Shown: positions 45,036 through 53,828 of the stretch, in pieces
Numbering within the stretch: position 1 is the first letter of the stretch
How the letters are laid out: every line of letters starts with the position of its first letter
Source: Flavivirga rizhaonensis
GTDB taxonomy: Bacteria; Bacteroidota; Bacteroidia; Flavobacteriales; Flavobacteriaceae
Assembly: GCF_004791695.1 (NCBI RefSeq)
Contig: NZ_SRSO01000003.1
Location: forward strand, 153,538-217,537
DNA length: 64,000 bases
Reading direction: 5' to 3'
Notes under the pieces: model-generated
What the model was told of the DNA's origin: nothing
What the model saw: only the letters and a program-made list of their open reading frames with translations
Databases searched by the model: none
Made by a program: the position numbers and the translations under genes

Positions 45036-46097
45036 CTAGTCCACATCAAACCGAACACCTATTGAGATGTTATTCTGATCGACAATCTGATCTTTAAAAA
45101 TAGGTGATAAATCGTATTTAACATATAATGCGACATCATCAAAAGCAATATAACCACTTAATCCGTAGACTAAATTACTGGTATTAAAGCCACGCTTTTG
45201 TTTGTCTTTGATTTTTTCTCCGTCCAACTCATACTTTAGTTTTTGACGCGTACCAATATTAAAACCTGCATATCCTCCTAAGCCTATTTTGAATTGATTT
45301 CGTGTAGAATACCTAAAATAAGTGTCTTTATCAATCTTTTTTGAAGGTCCGAACTCAAAATGAACAGGAAATACTAAATTGGTAACAGACAGTTTAGATT
45401 TTTTAAGATCTTCTGGAAATTCTTCCAACACAGTTTGATTACCTTGTTGAACAAAATATTTATTATCATCAGGTTTTAATCCATTTATTTGAAAAGAGTA
45501 TCCATATTTAAAGCGTAAAAAATTGGTGTTTTTAAACACGCGTGTTTTCCATGCCCAACCTAATTCTAAAAACCGGGACCCTCCAATCTTATACGGGGAA
45601 TCATCAAGCTTTTGTCCTTCAATAATAGCATTGTTAAGACCAAAAGCCAACACAAAGTCGCTAGAAGTTCGCAAATCATACTTCTTTGGCTTGTTTTTTC
45701 CTCTTACAGAAAACACCTCTTCTCCATCTACCGCAAGACCTAATTTAACTTCTTTTTCATCTCTATTCAATCCATAATCATTTCTTTCAAAAAGAGCTAT
45801 TTTATTATCTATAATTCCTATGCGGTTTTCAATATTCAAGGCTGCTATTTTTGCCACTTCCATTTTCAATTTTTGAGCTTCTTCAAGTGTTATTTCGCCA
45901 TTGTCCAAACGTTTATTGATAGCTTCTACTTCTATTTTCAGAAAGTCTTTTTCTTCTTTTTCAACAACTGTTTTCAAATGCCTAAGCATTTTAATGTTCT
46001 TTTCATTTTTAATAGCTGGAATTGTATCTTGTGCATTGATTAATTGCACACTTACACATAGCACGACAAGTGCTAAATATTTAGTAATGGTTTGCAT
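45036..46097 (-). CDS. Outer-membrane beta-barrel protein with N-terminal coiled coil
   Basis: 353 aa. Signal peptide at 1-22 (LALVVLCVSVQLINAQ). Residues about 30-105 form a charged helical stretch (KTVVEKEEKDFLKIEVEAIN; EITLEEAQKLKMEVAKI). A barrel follows (DFVLAFGLNNAI; FLELGWAWKTRVFK; FLRFKYGYSFQIN; FKIGLGGYAGFN; DVALYVKYDLSPIFKD) ending ISIGVRFDVD. It follows a sigma/anti-sigma pair on the same strand after 135 bp, so may be their target or partner. Ligand unknown. Confidence 0.82.
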   Translation of the reverse strand: MQTITKYLALVVLCVSVQLINAQDTIPAIKNEKNIKMLRHLKTVVEKEEKDFLKIEVEAINKRLDNGEITLEEAQKLKMEVAKIAALNIENRIGIIDNKIALFERNDYGLNRDEKEVKLGLAVDGEEVFSVRGKNKPKKYDLRTSSDFVLAFGLNNAIIEGQKLDDSPYKIGGSRFLELGWAWKTRVFKNTNFLRFKYGYSFQINGLKPDDNKYFVQQGNQTVLEEFPEDLKKSKLSVTNLVFPVHFEFGPSKKIDKDTYFRYSTRNQFKIGLGGYAGFNIGTRQKLKYELDGEKIKDKQKRGFNTSNLVYGLSGYIAFDDVALYVKYDLSPIFKDQIVDQNNISIGVRFDVD

Positions 46098-46185
46098 AAC
46101 TGTTCGTTTTTTTCTTGCTGAATTTATTTCAGCATCTGTTGATTATTAATAATTGATTTGATGATGTTTAACTTTTTATTCGTAA

Positions 46186-46229
46186 GATTCCTGCCTTACT
46201 GAAACAAGTTCAGCATAAATCGCAGGAAC
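46186..46229. repeat. GATTCCTGC-type palindromic repeat
   Basis: GATTCCTGCCTTACTGAAAC then AAGTTCAGCATAAATCGCAGGAA: nested inverted arms TTCCTGC/GCAGGAA and CTGAA/TTCAG. Nearly the same sequence is at about 30804-30846. It separates the anti-sigma-like and barrel genes. Confidence 0.7.
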
Positions 46230-46232
46230 ATA

Positions 46233-46994
46233 TTAATCATTACGATGTGCTACAGTTGTTTTTAATGTACCATAACTTGTTTTTATAACTTCAAAAACTT
46301 TACTTCTAAAAGATTGATCTAAATCTGCTTCAACATCTTGAAGTAATAAATTAGCATCGACCACTCCTGTAGCTTCATTATGTAATTGATTTAACCTGAT
46401 TTCCTTTTGAGCTTCTAGTAATAAAGCGTCAATAGCTTCGTCTGTAACTTTGTTATTATCCTTTAAGGCTTGTATTTTATTTGCAACCGCTTGTATCTTT
46501 TCTTGTTCAAAAGTTAAAGGTTCTAATATTACTTCAACAGGATTGACAGGATTTTTTTTACGCTTTTCTATGTTGTTTTCCAAAGTATTAGCTATTTGTT
46601 CTTTATTAAATTCCGATTTGCTAAGAATTGGCTTTTTTAATGATTCTTCAATAACTTTATCTTTATTTGTCTGAATAGTTTCTGAGGTCTTTACGCTATT
46701 AACATTAGTTTCAACTATTACTGCATTATTTTTATTGTCCTCCTTAACTTCTGGAACTGCTATTGTTTTAGGAATATCATCCACGATAATTCCATCATTA
46801 GAAAACTGGGAAATTACTAGCATACCCCCAATAATACTCGCTGCCAAACCTATCCATAAAATGGGGCTTTTACCTTTCTTCTTTTCTTGATCACTTAAAC
46901 GCTCTGAAAGTTTATTCCATGCATTATTAGATGGTTGTAATGTTCTTTTATCAAGTTTATCCTTTATGCTTTCTTCAAATTTAATTGGTGCCAT
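46233..46994 (-). CDS. Single-pass membrane protein, putative anti-sigma factor
   Basis: 253 aa. The cytoplasmic N-terminus (MAPIKFEESIKDKLDKRTLQPSNNAWNKLSERL) is followed by one membrane helix (PILWIGLAASIIGGMLVISQF, about 44-64) and a long charged, low-complexity periplasmic region with helical parts (about 150-220). Overlaps the ECF sigma gene by 14 bp, the usual arrangement for a cognate anti-sigma. No FecR or other recognised domain; assignment rests on topology and context. Confidence 0.7.
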   Translation of the reverse strand: MAPIKFEESIKDKLDKRTLQPSNNAWNKLSERLSDQEKKKGKSPILWIGLAASIIGGMLVISQFSNDGIIVDDIPKTIAVPEVKEDNKNNAVIVETNVNSVKTSETIQTNKDKVIEESLKKPILSKSEFNKEQIANTLENNIEKRKKNPVNPVEVILEPLTFEQEKIQAVANKIQALKDNNKVTDEAIDALLLEAQKEIRLNQLHNEATGVVDANLLLQDVEADLDQSFRSKVFEVIKTSYGTLKTTVAHRND

Positions 46995-47559
46995 AGCCTG
47001 CAGTCTTATTTAATTCTTTAATGCTTTCCTGTAGCAATTTTCGTGCTTTGAATAATTGTGATTTTGATGTTCCTTCTGTAATATTCAGCATCTCTGCTAT
47101 TTCGTAGTGTTTGTATCCTTCTATAGCATACATAACAAATACCATTTTATAGCCTTCGGGAAGCGCATCAATAAGTTGCTGTATTTCGGCAACTTCTATA
47201 TCGGTACTAATATTATTTGTATAATCGTTGTTATACTCAAAATCTTCAACAGAAAATTCTATCTGTTTTTTTTGTCTTAAAAATGAAATAGACTCTCTAA
47301 CCATAATCCGCCGAATCCAACCTTCAAAACTGCCTTCACTTTTAAAACTCTTCAAATTAGAAAACACTTTAAAAAAACCGTTAAGCATCGCTTCTTCGGC
47401 TTGTTGTAAATCTTTTATATAATACCTACATACACTTAGCATTTTTGGAGCATGTATTTCAAACAAGACGTGTTGTGCCTCACGATTATTTTTAATCGCT
47501 TTTTTTATAAGTGACGATTCGTCTTTATGCAATTGTATTACTTTCAAGAATGATTTCAT
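46981..47559 (-). CDS. ECF sigma-70 factor
   Basis: 192 aa. Region 2: AQHVLFEIHAPKMLSVCRYYIKDLQQAEEAM, LNGFFKVFSNLKSF, then EGWIRRIMVRESISFLRQKK. Region 4: LPEGYKMVFVMYAIEGYKHYEIAEMLNITEGTSKSQLFKAR. Differs from the PUL sigma in lacking a FecR partner; the overlapping downstream gene is probably its regulator. Stimulus unknown. Confidence 0.94.
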   Translation of the reverse strand: MKSFLKVIQLHKDESSLIKKAIKNNREAQHVLFEIHAPKMLSVCRYYIKDLQQAEEAMLNGFFKVFSNLKSFKSEGSFEGWIRRIMVRESISFLRQKKQIEFSVEDFEYNNDYTNNISTDIEVAEIQQLIDALPEGYKMVFVMYAIEGYKHYEIAEMLNITEGTSKSQLFKARKLLQESIKELNKTAGYGTN

Positions 47560-47766
47560 TTAGCCTTCTATTTTTAAAGACGCAAATTTTGTGCTAATGG
47601 TTGCCTAAGCATTTAAATATTTCTATAAATGTAATTGAAAAGAACTAAAGCCTTAAAATTGAAATACTTGGATTTGTAAAAATTTTCGGCTATATTGATT
47701 TAACTTTGAATATTATTCATTAAATAAAACGGAATAATATATTAATAATAATATAGACGAAACAAA

Positions 47767-48534
47767 ATGGGAATGTTTTATAATGGGGCAAATTGCGATA
47801 TTTATATAGGGAAAGGAGCTGGAAAGAAACTCTTAAATGACATCCGTAATGCGAAAAAATCAATTAAAATTGTTTCTCCTTTTCTTTCTCCTTTTTTAAT
47901 TACTGAATTAATAAACTTTAGAAACAGAAACTTAGAAGTTCAATTAATAACCACCGATAATATTGAAGATTTTTATGGAAATTACGAAAAGAATATACAT
48001 AAACTGATAATTCAGAATAGAAAAACTGATAAAGAAGCTGTTGAAAAACGTGAAAAATGGAAAGACCTAATAAAAATATTGACTTATATAGGGTTTGGGC
48101 TTCTAACAACTTTAATTGGAATCACATATTACCTTAAAGATATAAAGGTGCTCTTTGGATTAATTCCTATTATTATTTTATTTTTAATAATTAAACTATA
48201 TAAAAAGAAGATCGAAAACAAACAAATTTATTCATATTGGTATTCTCAACTATTTCCCTTTAAAGTTTACATGTCACCTGATACAACTGAAGAAAGTGAT
48301 ACCCGCATTCATAGCAAAATCTATTTAATAGATGACCAAATAGCATATTTAGGTTCTTTAAATTTTACATCCAGTGGAACAAAACATAATTATGAAACTA
48401 GAATACGAACAAATGATCTAAATGCCGTTAAAGAAATCAAAGAAGAGATCAATCAGCTAATGAATCATTCTCACTTACCAGAAAGAAACATACAGCTTTG
48501 GGGCAGTCAATTATATCCAGAACCAATAAATTAA
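47767..48534 (+). CDS. PLD-like protein with embedded membrane hairpin
   Basis: 255 aa. The N-terminal part (DIYIGKGAGKKLLNDIRNAKKSIKIVSPFLSPFLITEL) is a phospholipase-D-like half-domain start. Two membrane helices follow at about 100-150 (ILTYIGFGLLTTLIGITYY; VLFGLIPIIILFLIIKLY). The single H-K-D motif is HSKIYLIDDQIAYLGSLNFTSSG (about 182-204). With one motif it should act as a dimer. Substrate (lipid or nucleic acid) unknown. No signal peptide. Isolated gene. Confidence 0.85.
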   Translation: MGMFYNGANCDIYIGKGAGKKLLNDIRNAKKSIKIVSPFLSPFLITELINFRNRNLEVQLITTDNIEDFYGNYEKNIHKLIIQNRKTDKEAVEKREKWKDLIKILTYIGFGLLTTLIGITYYLKDIKVLFGLIPIIILFLIIKLYKKKIENKQIYSYWYSQLFPFKVYMSPDTTEESDTRIHSKIYLIDDQIAYLGSLNFTSSGTKHNYETRIRTNDLNAVKEIKEEINQLMNHSHLPERNIQLWGSQLYPEPIN

Positions 48535-48574
48535 AGTATTATTCTTAGCAAAGAATTGAGCAAAAAAAAACAAA

Positions 48575-49552
48575 CTACTTCTTCCTATCAATCACATAAT
48601 TCACCATAAGTTCCAATGAATTTCTATAATCAGATTCTGGATAGGTTTGAAGTATTTGTAAGGCCTCTTCTTGAAATACTTTCATCTTCTTTATAGCGTA
48701 ATCCAAACCTCCATTATTTTTCACAAAAGCAATAACTTCCTTAACGCGTTTGATATCTTTATTATGGTTTTTTATAGAATTAATGAGCCAGTTCTTGTCT
48801 TTTTTTGAAGATTGGTTTAGGACATAAATTAAAGGCAAGGTCATTTTTTGCTCTTTGATATCTATACCTGTAGGTTTTCCTATTTGGGTATCTCCATAGT
48901 CAAATAAATCATCCTTTATTTGAAACGCCATACCAATAAGTTCCCCAAACTTTCGCATGGACTCTACATGTTCCGACTCTGGTTTTACAGATGCTGCCCC
49001 TAAACTACAACAAGCTGCAATTAGGGTTGCTGTTTTCTGACGAATAATTTCGTAGTAAACATCTTCTGTAATATCAAGTTTTCTGGCTTTTTCGATTTGG
49101 AGTAATTCACCCTCACTCATTTCACGAACTGCGATAGAAATGATCTTGAGTAAATCGAAGTCATTATTATCAATACTTAAAAGCAATCCTTTGGATAGTA
49201 GATAATCACCAATTAAAACGGCTATTTTATTTTTCCAAAGGGCATTTACAGAGAAAAAACCACGTCTGCGATTGCTATCATCAACCACATCATCATGTAC
49301 CAAAGTCGCCGTATGTATAAGCTCAATAACTGAAGCGCCTCTATAAGTACGTTCACTAACTTCGCCATTAGACACCATTTTAGAAACTAAAAACACGAAC
49401 ATAGGACGCATTTGCTTCCCTTTGCGGTTTACAATATAGTGTGTAATTCTATTAAGTAATGCAACTTTACTAGACATAGAGAGTTGAAACTTTTGCTCGA
49501 AAAGATCCATCTCATAAGCTATTGGTTGCTTTATTTGCTCTACTATTTTCAA
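48575..49552 (-). CDS. Polyprenyl (trans-isoprenyl) diphosphate synthase
   Basis: 325 aa. The two Asp-rich motifs are HTATLVHDDVVDDSNRRRG (about 80-98) and AFQIKDDLFDYG (about 210-221), with GKQMRPMFVFL and GKPTGIDIKEQKMTLPLIY. Makes a long-chain polyprenyl diphosphate, probably octaprenyl- or solanesyl-type for menaquinone side chains; chain length not readable. The start is TTG at 49552 (then KIVEQIKQPIAYEM, as in relatives); the next ATG would cut 14 conserved residues. Confidence 0.93.
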   Translation of the reverse strand: MKIVEQIKQPIAYEMDLFEQKFQLSMSSKVALLNRITHYIVNRKGKQMRPMFVFLVSKMVSNGEVSERTYRGASVIELIHTATLVHDDVVDDSNRRRGFFSVNALWKNKIAVLIGDYLLSKGLLLSIDNNDFDLLKIISIAVREMSEGELLQIEKARKLDITEDVYYEIIRQKTATLIAACCSLGAASVKPESEHVESMRKFGELIGMAFQIKDDLFDYGDTQIGKPTGIDIKEQKMTLPLIYVLNQSSKKDKNWLINSIKNHNKDIKRVKEVIAFVKNNGGLDYAIKKMKVFQEEALQILQTYPESDYRNSLELMVNYVIDRKK

Positions 49553-49556
49553 TATT

Positions 49557-49564
49557 CAAACTTA
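49557..49564 (-). promoter_or_regulatory. -7 box abutting the polyprenyl synthase start
   Basis: TAAGTTTG on the minus strand is a perfect TAnnTTTG, only 4 bp before the TTG start. If used, the message would have almost no leader. No clear TTG at -33. Confidence 0.35.
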
Positions 49565-49762
49565 ATCTCAGCGAAATTACTAATAAAGTTAAGATATTAC
49601 TACTTTAGATTCTCTAAAATTCCCTTTCTGTAAGTTTACTATTAATCTCTAAAAAAAACGCTTGATCGATAAAATATTCGTTTAAGAAAAATATTACGTA
49701 ATTTAATTATATAGCTATTCTTAAAAAATAATAATAATAATACTATTCTAACGGAGAAAATG

Positions 49763-49790
49763 AAAAAGGACTTCGGTTTGAAGTTCTTTT
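49763..49790 (-). terminator. Terminator after rlmN
   Basis: AAAAAGGACTTC and GAAGTTCTTTTT form a 12-bp stem (one G-T pair) with a 5-nt loop, directly abutting the rlmN stop codon; T-run on the minus strand. Possibly bidirectional. Confidence 0.8.
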
Positions 49791-50831
49791 TTATTTTTTA
49801 TTTGCCAATTGTCCACAAGCCGCATCAATATCTTTTCCTCTACTACGGCGTACATTTACAACGATTCTATTTTTCTCTAAAGTATTGATATAGTTTTCCA
49901 AAGCTTCATTCGTAGCTTGCTGAAACTCACCATCGTCAATTGGGTTGTATTCTATTATGTTTACTTTACATGGTACATACTTACAGAACTTCACAAAGGC
50001 ATCAATATCTTTTTGTGTATCGTTTATGCCTCTCCAAACCACATATTCGTAACTAATTTTTCTATTTGTTTTTTCGTACCAATATTCTAATGCTTCTTTT
50101 AAATCTACTAAGGGGAATGTTTCATTAAAGGGCATAATTGACGTACGAACAGAATCAATAGCAGAATGCAGGGATACTGCTAAATTAAATTTCACCTCAT
50201 CATCTGCCATTTTTTTTATCATTTTTGGCACACCAGATGTAGATACGGTAATTCGCTTTGCAGACATCCCTAAGCCTTCTGAGGAGGTGATTTTATCAAT
50301 AGCCTTTATGACATTGTTATAATTCATGAGGGGCTCTCCCATACCCATAAATACAATATTACTTAACGGGCGATTATGGTATAAACGACTTTCTTTATCA
50401 ATAGCAACTACCTGATCGTAAATCTCGTCTGGATTTAAGTTACGCATACGCTTTAAACGTGCCGTTGCACAAAACTTACAATCTAAACTGCATCCTACCT
50501 GACTGGATACACAAGCCGTTGTTCTTGTTGCTGTAGGTATTAAAACTGATTCTACTATCAAGCCATCATGCAATCGAACCGCATTTTTCACCGTACCATC
50601 TTTGCTTCGTTGCATGGTATCAACCTCAATATGGTTAATAACAAAATTGTCTTCCAGCATTTTACGTGTTTCCTTAGAAACATTGGTCATATCCTTAAAG
50701 GTATGTGCCGATTTTTGCCAAAGCCACTCATAAACCTGATTACCACGAAAGGCTTTATCTCCTTGTTTTGCAAAGAATTCTCTTAAATCGTCTTTGGTTA
50801 ATGAACGAATGTCTTTTTTACTTGCTGCCAT
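49791..50831 (-). CDS. rlmN: 23S rRNA (A2503-C2)/tRNA methyltransferase RlmN
   Basis: 346 aa. The radical SAM cluster motif is SLDCKFCATA within CVSSQVGCSLDCKFC (C-x3-C-x2-C), then GMGEPLMNYNNV, RITVSTSGVP and LAVSLHSA. The second methyl-transfer Cys is in IDAACGQLA near the end (about 340). Methylates A2503 and A37 of some tRNAs. Monocistronic with own terminator. Confidence 0.97.
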   Translation of the reverse strand: MAASKKDIRSLTKDDLREFFAKQGDKAFRGNQVYEWLWQKSAHTFKDMTNVSKETRKMLEDNFVINHIEVDTMQRSKDGTVKNAVRLHDGLIVESVLIPTATRTTACVSSQVGCSLDCKFCATARLKRMRNLNPDEIYDQVVAIDKESRLYHNRPLSNIVFMGMGEPLMNYNNVIKAIDKITSSEGLGMSAKRITVSTSGVPKMIKKMADDEVKFNLAVSLHSAIDSVRTSIMPFNETFPLVDLKEALEYWYEKTNRKISYEYVVWRGINDTQKDIDAFVKFCKYVPCKVNIIEYNPIDDGEFQQATNEALENYINTLEKNRIVVNVRRSRGKDIDAACGQLANKK

Positions 50832-50839
50832 AAGTGTTG

Positions 50840-50847
50840 CAAAAATA
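50840..50847 (-). promoter_or_regulatory. -7 box abutting the rlmN start
   Basis: TATTTTTG on the minus strand, perfect TAnnTTTG, 8 bp before the rlmN ATG. A TTTG lies upstream at a shorter than usual spacing (13 bp). Confidence 0.3.
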
Positions 50848-50963
50848 GTGAACGATTTTTCAAATTTCGATATTTAAGGAATAGAAACTCATTTTCAAGG
50901 GTTGTTAGCAATCGTAGAACGTTTGCTTTTTTTATAAATGCCTTATTGATGAATTCAACACAA

Positions 50964-50987
50964 GAAAAAAGCCTCTTAAAAGAGGCT
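50964..50987 (-). terminator. Terminator after queA
   Basis: AGCCTCTT-TT-AAGAGGCT then TTTTTT on the minus strand: a perfect 8-bp stem, about 34 bp past the queA stop. Confidence 0.85.
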
Positions 50988-51020
50988 AATCACTATTCTT
51001 AATACTGAACTAATCCAGTT

Positions 51021-52070
51021 TTATATAATTAACATAGCATCTCCATAACTGTAAAATTTATACTTTTCTTTTACAGCTTCTTCATATGCTTTTTTGATAA
51101 AATCATGTCCAGCAAATGCAGACACCATCATTAACAATGTTGATTTTGGGGTATGAAAATTAGTAATCATACAATTCGCAATACTAAAATCGTATGGAGG
51201 GAAAATGAATTTATTAGTCCATCCATCAATTTCATTTAGTTTACCATTTGATGATACAGAGCTTTCTATAGCACGCATAGCTGTAGTCCCTACAGCACAA
51301 ACACGCTTTTTATTTTCTATACCTTTATTTACAATATTCACTGCTTTTTCATCAATTTTCAGCTCTTCACTATCCATTTTGTGTTTCGATAAATCTTCTA
51401 CTTCCACTGGATTAAAAGTTCCTAAACCTACATGTAAAGTGACTTCAGCAAAATCAATACCTTTAATTTCTAATCTTTTTAGTAAGTGTTTAGAAAAGTG
51501 AAGACCCGCAGTTGGTGCAGCTACAGCACCTTCGTTTTTTGCGTATATGGTTTGGTAACGGTCTTCATCGTCTGGTTCTACATCTCTCTTAATATACTTT
51601 GGAAGCGGTGTTTCTCCAAGTTCGTTTAACTTTCTACGAAACTCTGTATAAGACCCATCATATAAAAAACGCAATGTACGCCCTCTGGATGTGGTATTAT
51701 CTATAACCTCAGCTACTAACGTATCATCATCACCAAAGTATAACTTATTACCAATTCTTATTTTACGTGCAGGATCTACCAAAACATCCCAAAGACGTTG
51801 TTCCTCATTTAATTCTCTTAATAAGAATACTTCTATTCTCGCTCCAGTTTTTTCTTTATTACCATATAATCTTGCAGGAAATACTTTGGTATTATTAAGT
51901 ATTAACACATCTTCTTCGTCAAAATAGTCTATTAAGTCCTTGAACATTTTGTGCTCAATGGTTTGCTCTTTTCTATTTAAAACCATTAAACGAGACTCGT
52001 CTCTATTTTCTGCTGGATACTCTGCTAATAGTTCATCTGGGAGATTGAAGCCAAAGTTTGATAATTTCAT
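51021..52070 (-). CDS. queA: tRNA preQ1 S-adenosylmethionine ribosyltransferase-isomerase QueA
   Basis: 349 aa. Typical start [28 protein letters not shown], then [56 protein letters not shown] and [18 protein letters not shown]. Adds the epoxyqueuosine ring to preQ1 in tRNA. Standard length; own promoter and terminator. Confidence 0.97.
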   Translation of the reverse strand: MKLSNFGFNLPDELLAEYPAENRDESRLMVLNRKEQTIEHKMFKDLIDYFDEEDVLILNNTKVFPARLYGNKEKTGARIEVFLLRELNEEQRLWDVLVDPARKIRIGNKLYFGDDDTLVAEVIDNTTSRGRTLRFLYDGSYTEFRRKLNELGETPLPKYIKRDVEPDDEDRYQTIYAKNEGAVAAPTAGLHFSKHLLKRLEIKGIDFAEVTLHVGLGTFNPVEVEDLSKHKMDSEELKIDEKAVNIVNKGIENKKRVCAVGTTAMRAIESSVSSNGKLNEIDGWTNKFIFPPYDFSIANCMITNFHTPKSTLLMMVSAFAGHDFIKKAYEEAVKEKYKFYSYGDAMLII

Positions 52071-52193
52071 TTGTTAGTTTTTATTGTTTAATATAAAAAT
52101 GCCTCTTTCAATACTATAAATCTTAGGCTGAAAAATAACCAACAATATTGAAAAATTTATTTAGTGAGTAATTTTAGTTTTTTTTGAAAGCTG

Positions 52194-52225
52194 CAAATAT
52201 ACAATCTGCGAATAGGGGTTGTCAA
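52194..52225 (-). promoter_or_regulatory. Promoter of queA
   Basis: On the minus strand TTG (about 52223-52225), a 21-bp spacer and TATATTTG (about 52194-52201), a perfect -7 box, giving a leader of about 115-120 nt before queA. I see no preQ1-riboswitch-like core in the leader. Confidence 0.5.
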
Positions 52226-52240
52226 GTAAATGAGTGATTA

Positions 52241-53467
52241 TTATTTAGTTATTTTAAACCCAATGGATTCTAAATCCTTCCAAAAAGCTGGATATGATTT
52301 AGAAACAACCATTGCATCTTCAATTTTTATGGCTGCTTTAAGCGCTAAAGGTGCAAATGCCATTGCCATTCTATGATCGTGATAGGTTTCAATAGAAACC
52401 AGTTCATTAATCTTATTAGAAGCTGATAGATGCAAAGATTTATCTGTAATTTCTACACGACCTCCTAATTTTTCAATTTCATTTTTTAGAGCAACCAATC
52501 TGTCGGTTTCTTTAATTTTAAGGGTATGAAGTCCTGTTAAATCACAAGACATTCCTAAAGCAAAACATGTTACTGCTATAGTTTGTGCAATATCTGGAGC
52601 ATTTTTTAAATTTAAAGTTAACGGCTCTAAATTCGAAAATTCCTTCTTCAAAATAACGCTACTATTATCGTTAAAAACAGCACTGACTCCAAAGTGTTTA
52701 TAAATATTTACCAAAACAGAATCACCTTGCAAAGAGTTTTCTTTGTATGACGATAATGTAATTCCTGTTCCTACTTCACTAATAGCAACAATACTAAAAT
52801 AATAGGATGCTGAGGACCAATCTGACTCTACTGTTAATGTTTTTGGTTGTTGATTATTGGCTGCTGGTTTTACTGTAATAACATTTCCATTAAATGAAGA
52901 TTCTACTCCAATTTCATCTAACAAACTAAGTGTCATTTGTATGTATGGAACCGATGTTATCTCACCTTCTAGAGTTAGCTCTAATCCGTTTTCAAGCTTA
53001 GAAGCAATAAGCAATAAAGCAGAAATGTACTGACTACTTACATTTGCTTTTAACGACACTTTATACTTAGTTAATTTCTTCCCTATTATTTTTATTGGTG
53101 GATATCCTTCATTTTCAACATAACTAATATCTGCTCCAAGCTCTTGAAGTGCTTCTACTAAAACTTCAATTGGGCGTTCTTTCATTCGTTTAGACCCTGT
53201 AAGTGTAACTTCTCTTCCTTCCTGTATAGAAAAGTAAGCCGTTAAAAAGCGCATGGCTGTTCCTGCATGATTGATATCAACTAAATCTGAATTTGTAGTT
53301 AAAGCATTAGTCATTAAATTACTATCATCAGAATTAGACACATTATCAAGACTAATTTTGGGATATAGTGCTTTTAAAAGTAATAATCTATTGGATTCAC
53401 TTTTAGATCCTGTTATTTGAATTGAAGATTGCTTAGCAATTGTAGATTTTTGAAGTGTAATTTGCAT
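52241..53467 (-). CDS. aroA: 3-phosphoshikimate 1-carboxyvinyltransferase (EPSP synthase)
   Basis: 408 aa. The family pattern is clear, in the diverged form common to this phylum: ITGSKSESNRLLLLKALYP, NHAGTAMRFLTAYFS, LTGSKRMKERPI, VSSQYISALLLIAS, ESDWSSASYYFS, LKIKETDRLVALKNEIEKLGG and YHDHRMAMAFAPLALK. Shikimate pathway, cytoplasm. A small NNQQPKT stretch before TVESDWSS is coded by a CAACAACC-like segment. A perfect -7 box TAAATTTG lies about 30 bp upstream (53497-53504), overlapping the end of the preceding gene. Last gene of the DUF3857/MazG/aroA run. Confidence 0.95.
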   Translation of the reverse strand: MQITLQKSTIAKQSSIQITGSKSESNRLLLLKALYPKISLDNVSNSDDSNLMTNALTTNSDLVDINHAGTAMRFLTAYFSIQEGREVTLTGSKRMKERPIEVLVEALQELGADISYVENEGYPPIKIIGKKLTKYKVSLKANVSSQYISALLLIASKLENGLELTLEGEITSVPYIQMTLSLLDEIGVESSFNGNVITVKPAANNQQPKTLTVESDWSSASYYFSIVAISEVGTGITLSSYKENSLQGDSVLVNIYKHFGVSAVFNDNSSVILKKEFSNLEPLTLNLKNAPDIAQTIAVTCFALGMSCDLTGLHTLKIKETDRLVALKNEIEKLGGRVEITDKSLHLSASNKINELVSIETYHDHRMAMAFAPLALKAAIKIEDAMVVSKSYPAFWKDLESIGFKITK

Positions 53468-53501
53468 GCCCTATTGATTCTCTTTTAAACAAGCTGCAAA
53501 T

Positions 53502-53828
53502 TTACTTTAATTTTTCGTTATTATGGTGCCTATCATGGTCTCGTTTTGCTTTCTTCTCCATTCTTTTGTCAAATGCTTTTTGTAAATCAACACCCGTTTG
53601 GTTTGCTAAACATAAGACCACAAATAAAACATCTGCCAACTCTTCTCCTAGGTCTTTATCTTTATCACTTTCTTTTTCACTTTGTTCCCCATAACGCCTT
53701 GCAATAATGCGAGCTACTTCGCCTACCTCCTCAGTAAGTTGAGCCATATTAGTAAGTTCATTAAAATAGCGAACACCATGTTTATTTATCCAATTATCAA
53801 CTATTTTTTGTGCGTTTTTAATATCCAT
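53502..53828 (-). CDS. MazG-like nucleotide pyrophosphohydrolase
   Basis: 108 aa. MazG fold signature: LTEEVGEVARIIARRYGEQ (E-x-x-E) and LGEELADVLFVVLCLAN (E-x-x-D). Small all-alpha NTP pyrophosphohydrolase, probably house-cleaning. Its ATG shares a base with the stop of the DUF3857 gene, so translationally coupled. Confidence 0.92.
   Translation of the reverse strand: MDIKNAQKIVDNWINKHGVRYFNELTNMAQLTEEVGEVARIIARRYGEQSEKESDKDKDLGEELADVLFVVLCLANQTGVDLQKAFDKRMEKKAKRDHDRHHNNEKLK

Noticed and set aside
47767..48534. Phage-defence cassette around the PLD-like gene
   Set aside because: Neighbours are a sigma operon and polyprenyl synthase; no other defence gene is present.
52071..52200. preQ1 riboswitch before queA
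   Set aside because: The leader shows neither the preQ1 stem-loop nor the A-rich tail; the site is only a plain leader.
52840..52870. Repeat insertion in aroA (NNQQPKT)
   Set aside because: The CAACAACC-like codons resemble a short repeat, but the segment is too small to separate from ordinary sequence drift.
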